A stretch of DNA of 64,000 nucleotides from Lysobacter_K koreensis (GCF_042677045.1 NZ_JBHTIH010000007.1:186001-250000); one strand, 5' to 3'; shown: positions 21,332-29,852, counted from the first letter of the stretch. Numbers and translations: made by a program. Notes: generated by a model from the letters alone, not told the origin.

Positions 21332-21802
21332 ATGATCAACAACGACGTACTGCGCTCCATCCGCTACATGCTCGACCTCAGCGACGCCAAGGTCGTCGAG
21401 ATCACGCGCCTGGCCGATCCGGACTTACCGCTCGACAAGGCCGACGTGCCCGGCTACCTGCGCAAGGAGGACGAGCCGGGCTACGTCGAGTGCCCCAACC
21501 CGGTGCTCGCGCATTTCCTCGACGGCCTGGTGCTGCACTACCGCGGCCCCAACCCCGACGGCGTGCCGCGCCCGGTCGAGAAGCGCATCACCAACAACGT
21601 GGTGCTGAAGAAGCTGCGCGTCGCGTTCGAACTCAAGGACGGCGACATGCACCAGGCCTTTGCCGACGCCGGCTTCCCGATCTCCAAGCCGGAACTGACC
21701 GCGCTTTTCCGCCAGCCCGGCCACCACAACTTCCGCCTGTGCGGCGACCAGCTGCTGCGCAACTTCCTCAAGGGCCTGACGCTGCGCGTGCGCGGCGGGT
21801 AG
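21332..21802 (+). CDS. yehS: DUF1456 family protein YehS
   Basis: A 156-residue protein made of two copies of the DUF1456 unit: residues 1-70 (Asn-Asn-Asp-Val-Leu-Arg-Ser-Ile-Arg-Tyr-Met-Leu-Asp) and 85-156 (Ile-Thr-Asn-Asn-Val-Val-Leu-Lys-Lys-Leu-Arg-Val-Ala-Phe). Each unit ends in a Cys-x-Asn/Asp-x-Leu and Phe-Leu-x-Gly-Leu segment. Function is unknown. It is a soluble cytoplasmic protein. The start is set by the first DUF1456 repeat. A degenerate repeat and an AT-richer insert begin right after its stop. Confidence 0.92.
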   Translation: MINNDVLRSIRYMLDLSDAKVVEITRLADPDLPLDKADVPGYLRKEDEPGYVECPNPVLAHFLDGLVLHYRGPNPDGVPRPVEKRITNNVVLKKLRVAFELKDGDMHQAFADAGFPISKPELTALFRQPGHHNFRLCGDQLLRNFLKGLTLRVRGG

Positions 21803-21837
21803 GCTGGGTGAGCCCGTCAACCAAGCGATAGGCCTTG

Positions 21838-22251
21838 ATGATCAGAACCGCGCTCCTGCTGATGTTTCTCATAGCTTCTCCAGCACTTGGCCGAGAGAAT
21901 GCTGCTCGCATCATAGAACGTGACGAGCGAGCTCTTGCCGAGTCGCTTGGGCGGAATGACTCGTCTGTTTTGGAACGCATCTTCGCGCAAGATTGCGTGT
22001 GGGTACTTCCGGATGGGACAGTTCTGGACAAGGCTCAGGCCATCCAAGCCATGCAAGCTGGTGAGCCGTACTCGCTGCTTCGGGCCACAGCGGTAACGGT
22101 ACGCGTCTTCGGAAACGTTGCAGTCGCTCATGGCGAGGACGAGTGGCGCAAAGGTGGGGATCGCGGCACCTTTTCTTGGACTAGCACATGGCTTCGCCGC
22201 AATGGAAAGTGGCAGATCGTTCAAGTCCAAGACACGGAGCACCGGCATTGA
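21838..22251 (+). CDS. NTF2-like (DUF4440/SnoaL-type) secreted protein, possible integron cassette gene
   Basis: A 137-residue protein with a signal peptide (Met-Ile-Arg-Thr-Ala-Leu-Leu-Leu-Met-Phe-Leu) and a single NTF2-like fold: an N-terminal helix with Ile-Ile-Glu-Arg-Asp-Glu-Arg-Ala, then strands with Gly-Thr-Val-Leu-Asp, Val-Ala-Val-Ala-His-Gly-Glu-Asp-Glu-Trp and Trp-Gln-Ile-Val-Gln-Val-Gln. Function is unknown. Base composition is visibly more AT-rich than the neighbours, and the gene is followed by an attC-like site, so it may be a captured integron cassette. A TTG three bases earlier is an alternative start. Confidence 0.75.
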   Translation: MIRTALLLMFLIASPALGRENAARIIERDERALAESLGRNDSSVLERIFAQDCVWVLPDGTVLDKAQAIQAMQAGEPYSLLRATAVTVRVFGNVAVAHGEDEWRKGGDRGTFSWTSTWLRRNGKWQIVQVQDTEHRH

Positions 22252-22273
22252 GCCTTATTTTCCACCGCTCAAG

Positions 22274-22333
22274 GCCTAACAATTAGTTCAAGCCGAACTC
22301 GTTTCGCGGCTCGGCGTATTTCAAGCGCCAGGA
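22274..22333. other. attC-like (59-base-element) recombination site, degenerate
   Basis: GCCTAAC (R-double-prime type core) at 22274-22280 is followed by AATTAGTTCAAGCCGA, a spacer, then TCGGC and TTTCAAGCG, which is the left/right arrangement of an integron attC site. The right core is degenerate (CCAGGA instead of GTTAGGC). It starts 22 bases after the AT-richer NTF2-like gene. A GATAGGC core-like heptamer also lies before that gene at 21827-21833. No integrase gene is in the window. Confidence 0.5.
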
Positions 22334-22340
22334 CCCACCC

Positions 22341-22763
22341 GTGACACCGCGCCAAGCCACCCCATCCGATATCCCGGCCATGCATCGCGTGCGCCTGGCG
22401 GTGCGCGAGAACACGCTCTCCAGTCCGACGCGGATCTCCGAAGCGGACTACCTCGCCGCGCTGGAGACGCTCGGGCGCACCTGGGTCATCGAGGCGGAGG
22501 GAGAGATCACGGCGTTCGCCAGCGGCCATAAGGACGGCAGCGTGTGGGCGCTGTTCGTGCACCCGCACCACGAGGGTCGCGGCCATGGCAAGGCACTGCA
22601 CGCCACGGTCGTCGACTGGCTGTGGTCGCTGGGCCACGCGCGCCTGTGGCTCACCACCAATCCGGGCACGCGCGCCGAGCGCTTCTACCTGTCCCAGGGC
22701 TGGCAGCCGTGCAGCCCGGTTTCGGGCGCAGAACTCCGGCTGGAGCTCGGCAGGCCCGGCTGA
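22341..22763 (+). CDS. GNAT family N-acetyltransferase
   Basis: A 140-residue acetyl-CoA-dependent acyltransferase. The acetyl-CoA loop reads Val-His-Pro-His-His-Glu-Gly-Arg-Gly-His-Gly-Lys-Ala near residue 75, preceded by the strand Gly-Ser-Val-Trp-Ala-Leu-Phe and followed by Leu-Trp-Leu-Thr-Thr-Asn-Pro and Ala-Glu-Arg-Phe-Tyr-Leu-Ser-Gln-Gly-Trp. Substrate unknown. It starts at GTG (22341); no ATG in frame precedes the fold. It begins eight bases after the attC-like site, and GNAT genes are common integron cargo, but its GC content matches the chromosome. Confidence 0.88.
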   Translation: MTPRQATPSDIPAMHRVRLAVRENTLSSPTRISEADYLAALETLGRTWVIEAEGEITAFASGHKDGSVWALFVHPHHEGRGHGKALHATVVDWLWSLGHARLWLTTNPGTRAERFYLSQGWQPCSPVSGAELRLELGRPG

Positions 22764-22955
22764 CCCCGCAAGCCGCGAGGCCGGGCGGGTTAGCTGACGG
22801 CGCGACCACGCCCCCACGAGGCCGATCCCTCGTTCGCCCGCCGGCATTTTCCCCCGCTTCGTCGCCCCATCCCCGCACCCGTCGCAATCCCGGCCACCGC
22901 GCGCCGCGGCTCGCTATGCTCGGCCGCAATCCATACAGCTCACCCAGGAAGCCCC

Positions 22956-24212
22956 GTGTTCAAGAGCCTCGCCTTCGTCCTGCGCATCACCCTGGCCTGG
23001 TTGCTGGTGGTGTTCCTGTTCGCCGGGCTGTGGTCGAACCTGCCGCTGATCGGCTGGATCGAATGGCCGGTGGTGGTGGCCGGGATGCTGACGATGGCGC
23101 TGGTGGTCGCCGGCGCGCTCTCGCACCTGGGCCGCGTGCGGCTGATCGCCGGGCGCATCGACAAGGAGGCGCTCGCCAACCGCCAGCGCCGCCAGGTCGA
23201 GATCCCGTTCGAGGCCGGTGAGGCGTTCGACCTGCTCGATGCGGCGATCCGCGAACTGCCACGCATCCAGCACGTCGAGAGCGCACGCGACAGCCTGCAG
23301 GTGCGCGCCAAGGTCGGCCGCCCCGACGTGCAGATCGAACGCGTCGGCGGGCGCTGGAACCCGCTGTCGTGGTTCGGCGTGCCGCGCAACCAGATCCTCG
23401 CCACCGTCACCCCCGGCCACGACAGCGGCAGCGTCACCCTGATCTGCGAGCCCGAGTCGCCGGCGTGGAGCGACTGGTTCCTGGTCGACGACGGCAGCAA
23501 CTTCGAGAACGCCGAGGCGATCACCCGCGCGATCAGCCGCCGCGTTGGCGAGCGCCGCCGCGGCGAGAAGAGCGAGGCCACCCAGACCGCGACCGAGAAG
23601 GAACTCACCGTCGCCAAGCTCTCCCTGTTGCACGCGCAGGTCGAGCCGCACTTCCTCTACAACACCCTGGCCAGCGCCCAGCTGCTGGCGCGCAGCGACC
23701 CGCCGCGCGCCGACGAGATGCTCGGGCATTTGATCCAGTACCTGCGCCACTCGCTGCCGCGCACCGACGACGAGACCTCGACGCTGGGCGCGGAACTGGA
23801 GCGCGCGATCGCCTACCTGGAGATCCTCAAGATCCGCATGGGCGCGCGCCTGTCGGTGCAGGTCGACGTGCCGGAAAACCTGCGCGCCACGCCGCTGCCG
23901 CCGATGATGCTGCAGACCTTGGTCGAGAACGCGATCAAGCACGGGCTGGAGCCGCGCACCGGCGGCGGCACCGTGTGGATCCGCGCGCGCCGCAGCGACG
24001 ACGAGGTCGCGATCACCGTGGCCGACGACGGCGACGGGTTCAACGCCAAAACCGCGGGCACCGGCATCGGCCTGAAGAACGTGCGCGAACGCCTGCGCCT
24101 GCGCCACGGCGGCCGCGCGGCGCTGGCGGTGGTCGCCAACTTCCCTGCCGGCGTCGCCGCGACGCTGACCGTGCCCGCAGACAAAGCTGCGCAGGAAGTC
24201 CCTCATGTCTGA
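22956..24212 (+). CDS. Membrane sensor histidine kinase, LytS/YehU type
   Basis: A 418-residue kinase. Two transmembrane helices lie at about residues 8-28 and 35-58. A variable region follows, then the His_kinase domain with the phosphoacceptor His232 in Gln-Val-Glu-Pro-His-Phe-Leu-Tyr-Asn. The ATPase domain has the N-box Leu-Val-Glu-Asn-Ala-Ile-Lys-His-Gly and the Gly-Thr-Gly-Ile-Gly-Leu box. It should phosphorylate the LytTR regulator encoded next, whose gene overlaps its end by eight bases, which implies translational coupling. Confidence 0.93.
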   Translation: MFKSLAFVLRITLAWLLVVFLFAGLWSNLPLIGWIEWPVVVAGMLTMALVVAGALSHLGRVRLIAGRIDKEALANRQRRQVEIPFEAGEAFDLLDAAIRELPRIQHVESARDSLQVRAKVGRPDVQIERVGGRWNPLSWFGVPRNQILATVTPGHDSGSVTLICEPESPAWSDWFLVDDGSNFENAEAITRAISRRVGERRRGEKSEATQTATEKELTVAKLSLLHAQVEPHFLYNTLASAQLLARSDPPRADEMLGHLIQYLRHSLPRTDDETSTLGAELERAIAYLEILKIRMGARLSVQVDVPENLRATPLPPMMLQTLVENAIKHGLEPRTGGGTVWIRARRSDDEVAITVADDGDGFNAKTAGTGIGLKNVRERLRLRHGGRAALAVVANFPAGVAATLTVPADKAAQEVPHV

Positions 24213-24999
24213 GCTGGCCACAAACGTGACCTGCGTGATCGCCGAGGACGAGGCGCTGCTGCGCCAGGGCCTGGTCGATGCGCTCAAGCAGGCCTGGCCG
24301 CAGCTGCGGATCGTGGCCGAGTGCGAGGACGGCGCGCATGCGCTGGAGGCGCTGGCCGAGCACCGGCCCGAGGTCGCGTTCCTCGACATCCGCATGCCCG
24401 GCCTGAGCGGGCTGGAAGTCGCCGCCGCCGCGGCGCACGCGACCCCGCACACCCAGATCGTGTTCGTGACCGCCTACGACCAGTACGCGATCGACGCGTT
24501 CGAGCGCGGCGCGGTCGATTACCTGCTCAAGCCGATCAAGCCCGAGCGGCTGGCCGCGACCGTGCAGCGCCTGCAGGCGCGCACCGGCAACAACGAGGCC
24601 GCCGCGCTGAGCGCGCTGCTCGAACGCCTCGGTGCCCATTCCAGTGCGGCACGTCCGCCCGCCGACGCGCCACCGCCGCTGACCTGGCTCACCGCCAGCG
24701 CCGGCCGCGAGACGCGCCTGATCCTGGTCGACGACGTCGCCTACTTCCGCGCCGACAACAAGTACACGACCGTGGTCACCGCCGAAGGCGAAGCGCTGCT
24801 GCGCACCCCTATCCGCGAGCTGTTGGGGGTGCTCGACGCGACCACCTTCAAGCAGATCCACCGCTCGACGATCGTCAACCTCAAGGCGATCGCCGGCATC
24901 GTCCGCGACGACAGTGGCCGCGGCACCGTGCGCCTGAAGTCGCGGCCCGAAACCCTGGCCGTCAGCGCGCCGTTCATGACGCTGTTCCGGCATATGTGA
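24205..24999 (+). CDS. LytTR family response regulator
   Basis: A 264-residue DNA-binding regulator. The receiver domain (residues 8-125) has acidic pocket Glu14/Asp15, phosphoacceptor Asp61 in Phe-Leu-Asp-Ile-Arg-Met-Pro-Gly, a Thr in Val-Thr-Ala-Tyr-Asp, and Lys in Leu-Leu-Lys-Pro-Ile. The C-terminal LytTR domain (about 155-262) shows Val-Ala-Tyr-Phe-Arg-Ala-Asp-Asn-Lys-Tyr and Ile-His-Arg-Ser-Thr-Ile-Val-Asn-Leu. It overlaps the kinase gene and forms an AlgZ/AlgR-like pair. Targets are unknown. Confidence 0.93.
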   Translation: MSELATNVTCVIAEDEALLRQGLVDALKQAWPQLRIVAECEDGAHALEALAEHRPEVAFLDIRMPGLSGLEVAAAAAHATPHTQIVFVTAYDQYAIDAFERGAVDYLLKPIKPERLAATVQRLQARTGNNEAAALSALLERLGAHSSAARPPADAPPPLTWLTASAGRETRLILVDDVAYFRADNKYTTVVTAEGEALLRTPIRELLGVLDATTFKQIHRSTIVNLKAIAGIVRDDSGRGTVRLKSRPETLAVSAPFMTLFRHM

Positions 25000-25052
25000 A
25001 GTCGCGGCGATGAAAAACACCATCCAACGCACCCCGCACCAAGCATCGGAAT

Positions 25053-25182
25053 CGTCATCCCCGCGAAGGCGGGGATCCATGGACTCTCGCTCGTGCCGCA
25101 TCGTTCTGCTGAAGGCTGACACCCGGACTTCCTTCCCGACAAGAGCCAACGTCCCTGGATCCCCGCCTTCGCGGGGATGACG
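25053..25182. repeat. Pair of inverted 27-bp dispersed repeats
   Basis: 25053-25079 and 25156-25182 are perfect reverse complements over 27 bp (core ATCCCCGCGAAGGCGGGGAT). Each copy also contains its own CCCCGC..GCGGGG hairpin. A third, one-mismatch copy lies at 40896-40922. This is a dispersed intergenic repeat common in proteobacteria. It fills the 250-base gap after the LytTR gene; nothing else is evident in that gap. Confidence 0.9.
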
Positions 25183-25249
25183 AGCAGAAAAGCCGTACCA
25201 CGGAAAATTCCAACCCACGCCGCGCCGCTACCCACCCGCGAGGTGCCCC

Positions 25250-25630
25250 ATGAAACTGATCGCCCTGTGCTACTTCGTGCTCTCGCTGTTCGGCTGCGAC
25301 GTCGGCGGCAGCAGCTTCGTTAACCGCACCATCGTCGACGGTAGCGACGTGCTCTACAGCCGCGCCAGCAGCCAGGCCGGCGTCGCCCGCTTCGACTGCC
25401 TGCGCAGCGCCAGCGGGCAGTGCCACTACACCGTGTTCGCGCCCAACTGCGCACCGGCCTCCGGCCCGCGCAACCGCGCCTGCCGGTCCGAAGCGGTCGA
25501 ACGTTTCGCGATCGCCAAGGGCGACACCCGCCTGGTCCCCGGCCTGCACCGCTTCGGCCTGTGCGTGAGCACCGACGACACCAGCCCCGGCCCGGACTGC
25601 GAGATGCCGCGGCCGATCGCCGCGCGCTGA
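25250..25630 (+). CDS. Small Cys-rich exported protein, unknown
   Basis: A 126-residue protein. The N-terminus is a signal with Leu-Ser-Leu-Phe-Gly-Cys at residues 11-16, a plausible lipobox. The mature part has several more cysteines (near residues 49, 58, 67, 78, 104 and 117) that could form disulfides. No domain is recognised. It follows the inverted repeat pair and precedes a truncated AraC-type gene. The ATG at 25250 follows a GAGGTGCCCC ribosome site. Confidence 0.65.
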   Translation: MKLIALCYFVLSLFGCDVGGSSFVNRTIVDGSDVLYSRASSQAGVARFDCLRSASGQCHYTVFAPNCAPASGPRNRACRSEAVERFAIAKGDTRLVPGLHRFGLCVSTDDTSPGPDCEMPRPIAAR

Positions 25631-25753
25631 CACCGCGACGAAAAGCCAACGCGCATCCGCTAGGCTGGCGCTGAGCCCCCCTTTCCCTGCCCCGCTGCGC
25701 GTGAGACGCCCGAGTTCGAAACCAGCCGCCTGCTCGACACCGGCACCGTCGCG

Positions 25754-26218
25754 GTGACGAACGTGCACTGCCTGGGCACCTGCCGCCACCGCAGCATCGA
25801 ACCGCTGGAAGCGGAGAGCCTGGCGCTGACCCTGGTGTGTCGCAGCCTTGGGCCGGGCACCACTCGCGAGCCCGGCGCGAGCCACGCACGGCAGCGGCTG
25901 GTGGACCGCGCCAAGCTGCTGCTCGCCGGCGACCTCAGCCGGCGCTGGAGCCTGGCGGAAATCGCGGCGCAGATCGGCGGCTCGGCGGTGTACCTGACCC
26001 AGGCCTTCCAGCAGGTCGAAGGCCTGCCGCTATACCGCTACCACCTGCGCCTGCGCCTGGCGCGCGCGCTCGACCTGGTCGCGCACTGCGACGACATGTC
26101 CGCGCTCGCGCAGGACCTGGGCTTCTCCAGCCATAGCCACTTCGCCGCAGCGTTCAAACAGGCCTACGGCCGTTCGCCGACCGCGTTCCGGCAGCCGGCG
26201 CTGGCCAAGAGCGCCTAG
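25754..26218 (+). CDS. AraC-family regulator, sensor domain largely deleted
   Basis: The last 105 residues form a complete AraC DNA-binding domain with two helix-turn-helix units (Trp-Ser-Leu-Ala-Glu-Ile-Ala-Ala-Gln-Ile-Gly-Gly and Met-Ser-Ala-Leu-Ala-Gln-Asp-Leu-Gly-Phe-Ser-Ser-His-Ser-His). Only about 40 residues precede it from the GTG. The frame is open back to 25664 and reads Glu-Phe-Glu-Thr-Ser-Arg-Leu-Leu-Asp-Thr-Gly, which looks like the very start of a full-length AraC sensor domain. The roughly 100-residue middle of that domain is absent, so this is probably an internal-deletion remnant. It may still bind DNA. Confidence 0.7.
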   Translation: MTNVHCLGTCRHRSIEPLEAESLALTLVCRSLGPGTTREPGASHARQRLVDRAKLLLAGDLSRRWSLAEIAAQIGGSAVYLTQAFQQVEGLPLYRYHLRLRLARALDLVAHCDDMSALAQDLGFSSHSHFAAAFKQAYGRSPTAFRQPALAKSA

Positions 26219-26280
26219 CGAAGTCCATTCGCGCGTGCTGCCGCGGTTGCGAAGTGCGGCGCAGCTGGTCGAGGTGTCGG

Positions 26281-27960
26281 CTAGGATCGCGTTGAACCCG
26301 GCACGGCCGAGCAGTGTTGGAACAGGTCCAGGTCGGGGTCGTACTCCCGGGTGTCCACCTGCATCAGTCCGAGCACGGAGTGGAAGAGGTTGTCATGGCT
26401 CGATGGACGGTTCGCAGACTTCTTCATGCACTGCATGTCGATGCCACGCGCCGCGGCGAAGCCCGATGACATCCACATAATCATCGGCACCTTGAGCTGG
26501 GTATCCGGCGCGATGGCGTAAGGCACGCCATGGAGGAACAGGCCATGCTCGCCGAGCGACTCGCCGTGGTCGGAGAGGTAGATCAATGCGGTATCGCGGG
26601 AGGTCTGTCCGGCGAGGAAGTGGATGGTGCGCGCCAGGAATTCGTCGGTGTACAGCACCGCGTTGTCGTATGCGTTGACGATTTCCGATGGGCGGCATTG
26701 CCCCAGTTCCGAACGTTCGCAGGCAGGCCGGTACCGCCGCAGGCGCTCGGGATAGCGCTTGTAGTACCGAGGCCCGTGGCTGCCCAGCTGGTGCAGCACC
26801 ACCACCATGTCGCCCGGGCGCTTGCCGACTTCGTCGGCCAGGCCTCGCAGCATGACCTCGTCCAGGCAGCCTTCGCGGTCGCATAGCCGCCGATCCCGGG
26901 CGTGTTCGAAGGACTCAAACGCCAGGCCGTCGCACACGCCCTTGCAGCCGGTCTGGTTGTCACGCCACAGGGTCGGGATGCCGGCGTGCTCCAGCACGTG
27001 CAGCAGCGACTGCGAATGCTTGATCCGGCCCTTGTCGTAGTGCCCGCGCCCGTATGGCGAGAACATGCACGGCAGCGACACCTCGGTGCTGGAACCGCAG
27101 GCGGTGACATCGCTGAAATTGACCAGGTCTATCTGTGCCAGTTGCGGCGTGGTCTGCCGTGCATAGCCGTTGAGACCCCAGTTCTGCGCGCGCAACGTTT
27201 CCCCGACTACCAGCACCAACAGCCGCGGCCGGGAGGCTGGCGCGCGGGCCACAACGCGGGCGTCGGTGCCGATCGGCGTGCGCGGCTTCCTGGCGCTGCC
27301 GTCATCGAGCAGCACGCGACCGAGCGAGACCAGGTAGTTGCCTGGCGTGATCAGGTGCCGGACCTCGGTGTGGTTGCGCATCAGCGCCGACAGGTTCTGG
27401 AAAGACAGCAGGATTCCACCCGCCGCAACCGCGATCGCCGCGCCCAGGCACACGCTGCGGACCAGCAGCGCGCGACCCATCGGCGTGGGCTTCAGGCGCA
27501 GCCGCCATAGCAGCGCGACGGGCAGCACCCCACGCAGGAACAGCGCCGGGATCAATCCAAGCGATACCAGCTCGGCCGATTCCTTGCGGTCGGTATGCAG
27601 GATGTTGCGGATCATGTCGTCGTCGAAATAGACCGTGTACTGGTCCATGAAGTGCGCGGCCAGGGCGGTCGCCAGCAGCAGCACGGTCAACACCGGCTTC
27701 GCCGTCCAGCGGTTCAGCAGCACGCACAACAGGATCATGTTCAACGCGGTAATCGAGACCGCCAGGCTGACGCCGGTCAGCCAGCCGCCAGCGCCATGCA
27801 ACGCGCCGGTTGCGATGACCGCACGCCAGAACGCGTGGTGGAAGCTCAGGGTGAAGAACCCGCTCACCACCAGCGCAAGCGCCTCGACGCTGATTTCGGG
27901 CCGGTGCGCGAGCGAGCGCGCCCACGCCCCAGCGCCGACCTCGCGCGCGAGCGCGTTCAT
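26281..27960 (-). CDS. eptA: Lipid A phosphoethanolamine transferase EptA/MCR family
   Basis: A 559-residue inner-membrane enzyme that moves phosphoethanolamine to lipid A and lowers binding of polymyxin-type peptides. Five transmembrane helices fill residues 25-190; the periplasmic sulfatase-like domain follows. The nucleophile Thr lies in Cys-Gly-Ser-Ser-Thr-Glu-Val-Ser-Leu-Pro-Cys-Met-Phe-Ser; metal ligands are in Val-Gly-Glu-Thr-Leu-Arg and Leu-Ser-Asp-His-Gly-Glu-Ser-Leu-Gly-Glu-His-Gly. The start overlaps the PAP2 gene by four bases (ATGA). A ColR/ColS-like pair lies divergently upstream and likely controls it. Confidence 0.95.
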   Translation of the reverse strand: MNALAREVGAGAWARSLAHRPEISVEALALVVSGFFTLSFHHAFWRAVIATGALHGAGGWLTGVSLAVSITALNMILLCVLLNRWTAKPVLTVLLLATALAAHFMDQYTVYFDDDMIRNILHTDRKESAELVSLGLIPALFLRGVLPVALLWRLRLKPTPMGRALLVRSVCLGAAIAVAAGGILLSFQNLSALMRNHTEVRHLITPGNYLVSLGRVLLDDGSARKPRTPIGTDARVVARAPASRPRLLVLVVGETLRAQNWGLNGYARQTTPQLAQIDLVNFSDVTACGSSTEVSLPCMFSPYGRGHYDKGRIKHSQSLLHVLEHAGIPTLWRDNQTGCKGVCDGLAFESFEHARDRRLCDREGCLDEVMLRGLADEVGKRPGDMVVVLHQLGSHGPRYYKRYPERLRRYRPACERSELGQCRPSEIVNAYDNAVLYTDEFLARTIHFLAGQTSRDTALIYLSDHGESLGEHGLFLHGVPYAIAPDTQLKVPMIMWMSSGFAAARGIDMQCMKKSANRPSSHDNLFHSVLGLMQVDTREYDPDLDLFQHCSAVPGSTRS

Positions 27961-28814
27961 GGCGCCACCGGCTGCGCCATGCCGGTCGCCGCGGAAGGCG
28001 GCGCATGCGTCGCCGCGGCGCGCGCGAGTTGCGCGACAACTGCGGACTCGCGCCAGCCGAAGGCATGCACGCCCAGTGCCGTCAGCCAGCTGATCGCGGC
28101 CGTCCACAGGTCGTGCGACAGGAAATGCGCACCGCGCAGCTGCTGGGAGAACCCGAACAGAACGCCCAACCCCACGCCCACCGACAAGCCCGCCCAGCGC
28201 CACCGTGGGCGGGTGGCCAGGCAGAAGAAGTACAGGGCCATCCACGCATAGCCGGCGCTGGCATGGCCGGCAGGGAAGCACACGCCGCGCGCCATGCCGA
28301 CCGGGCGCAGGCCGAACAGGCCGACGAAGGCGCGGTCGCCGCCGTAGCGAACGAGGTCCCATGGGCAATCCATGTTCGACCAGGACTTGACCCAGGCCAC
28401 CAACGCCGTGGCCAGCAGGGTCGACACCAGCAGGCACGCCAACGGCCTGCGCCAGAGCGAGAGCCCCGGCCGCGTGCGCACCACGATCCACGCCGCGAGC
28501 ACGCCCAGCCATGCGGCCGTGCTCAGATCCCGCCCGAGGACGTGGATCAGCGTTTCGGTGACGAAGTTGAAGCGCAGGGTCCAGTGATGCCCTTGCCAGG
28601 CGTACAGGCGATCGGCGAACCATTGGTCTGCGTGCCACGCCATCAGCACGGTGGCCAACGCCAGCAGGACGGACAAGGGCGCCCACAGGTGGGCCGTCAG
28701 GAAGCCGGGCCCGCGGTCGAACGCTGCGACTGGAGAAAGCGGCGAGCACGGGCCTGCGGGGCGCGCGCGCGCACGCCACCGTGAGCGGCCGTTGTTGTTT
28801 GCGGGGACCTTCAT
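27957..28814 (-). CDS. PAP2 superfamily membrane phosphatase
   Basis: A 285-residue membrane protein with about six helices and the three PAP2 acid phosphatase motifs: Lys-Ser-Trp-Ser-Asn-Met-Asp-Cys-Pro-Trp near residue 145, Phe-Pro-Ala-Gly-His-Ala-Ser near 180, and Arg-Gly-Ala-His-Phe-Leu-Ser-His-Asp-Leu-Trp near 230. It should remove phosphate from lipid pyrophosphates or lipid A on the periplasmic side. It is co-transcribed with and overlaps eptA, so a role in lipid A remodelling is likely. A GTG start at 28832 would add six residues. Confidence 0.9.
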   Translation of the reverse strand: MKVPANNNGRSRWRARARPAGPCSPLSPVAAFDRGPGFLTAHLWAPLSVLLALATVLMAWHADQWFADRLYAWQGHHWTLRFNFVTETLIHVLGRDLSTAAWLGVLAAWIVVRTRPGLSLWRRPLACLLVSTLLATALVAWVKSWSNMDCPWDLVRYGGDRAFVGLFGLRPVGMARGVCFPAGHASAGYAWMALYFFCLATRPRWRWAGLSVGVGLGVLFGFSQQLRGAHFLSHDLWTAAISWLTALGVHAFGWRESAVVAQLARAAATHAPPSAATGMAQPVAP

Positions 28815-29126
28815 CGGCGGCAACGACTTCACTGGCGGGATCGGAGGCGGCTGGGTTGGGAGAGATTCATCGCCATGATCGGAAGCGGTGTGTCGGAGAG
28901 CGGTAGGAGCGGGCTTCGCAAACCGTTAAGCAGCCTCCGAGTGCTTGGCCCGACCCAGCTTGCTGGCGATGGAGTTCGCCCCGTGCGCGGACGAACTCCG
29001 GTTGATGTGCATCGGCGGCATGGGAGAATCCGCGGCAGCTGTTCCGACAGTGCTCCGACGCGTCACGCCGGAAGCTGCAAGGCCTTGCGCGCCGTTTCGC
29101 GCACCGAGTGATTCCTGGGAGATGGC

Positions 29127-29852
29127 ATGCGCTTGCTCGTGGTCGAGGACAACCGGAGCCTGGTGGCGAACCTGTTCGAGTACTTCGAGGCGCGCGGCCA
29201 CACCCTGGATGCCGCGCCCGATGGGCAGACCGGCTTCCACCTGGCCATCACCCAGCCCTACGACGCCATCGTGCTGGACTGGATGCTGCCGCGGCTGGAT
29301 GGCCGCGAGGTGTTGCGCCGCCTGCGCGAAGAAGCCCATTGCGATGTGCCGGTGCTGATGCTGACCGCGCGCGACGAACTACCCGACAAGATCGCCGGCT
29401 TCCGTGCCGGCGCCGACGACTACCTGACCAAGCCCTTCGCCCTGCCCGAACTCGAGGTCCGCCTGGAAGCGCTGATGGCGCGCGCCGCGGGCCGGGGTCG
29501 CAGCCGCGTGCTGCAGGTCGCGGACCTGCGCTACGACCCGACCACGCTGGAAGTCACCCGCCAGGGACGCGCCTTGCGCCTGTACCCGGCCTGCCGGAAA
29601 TTGCTGGAGGTGTTGATGCAGGCCAGCCCGGCGGCCGTCACCCGCGAACGCCTGGAGCGGGCCTTGTGGGGCGATGACCCGCCCGATGGCGACATGCTGC
29701 GTTCGCATGTCTACGAACTGCGCCGCAGCGTCGACGGCCCGTACCCGCTGAAGCTGATCCACACCCTGCCACGCGTGGGGTACCGGTTGTTCGACGGCAG
29801 CCTGGCCGACGCCGGCCCGCCCGAAACCAATGAGGTGGCCGATGGTCGCTAG
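29127..29852 (+). CDS. OmpR-family response regulator, ColR-like
   Basis: A 241-residue regulator. The receiver domain has Glu7/Asp8, phosphoacceptor Asp51 in Val-Leu-Asp-Trp-Met-Leu-Pro, and the Lys in Asp-Tyr-Leu-Thr-Lys-Pro-Phe-Ala-Leu-Pro-Glu. The winged-helix DNA-binding domain (about 130-230) ends with His-Thr-Leu-Pro-Arg-Val-Gly-Tyr-Arg. The Arg-Leu-Tyr-Pro-Ala-Cys-Arg-Lys-Leu-Leu block is like ColR of xanthomonads. It is divergent from the PAP2-eptA operon with about 310 bases between them, which must hold both promoters. Confidence 0.92.
   Translation: MRLLVVEDNRSLVANLFEYFEARGHTLDAAPDGQTGFHLAITQPYDAIVLDWMLPRLDGREVLRRLREEAHCDVPVLMLTARDELPDKIAGFRAGADDYLTKPFALPELEVRLEALMARAAGRGRSRVLQVADLRYDPTTLEVTRQGRALRLYPACRKLLEVLMQASPAAVTRERLERALWGDDPPDGDMLRSHVYELRRSVDGPYPLKLIHTLPRVGYRLFDGSLADAGPPETNEVADGR

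Noticed and set aside
21803..21833. The GATAGGC heptamer as a second full attC core
   Set aside because: Its surroundings match the start of the GTAGGCTGGG repeat family, so a repeat origin is just as likely; it is only cited as supporting context.
26281..28779. One 832-codon frame that would fuse a PAP2-like part to EptA
   Set aside because: The extra N-terminal part is antisense-like, frame-shifted sequence of the PAP2 gene; the real EptA starts at 27960 and the PAP2 gene uses another frame.
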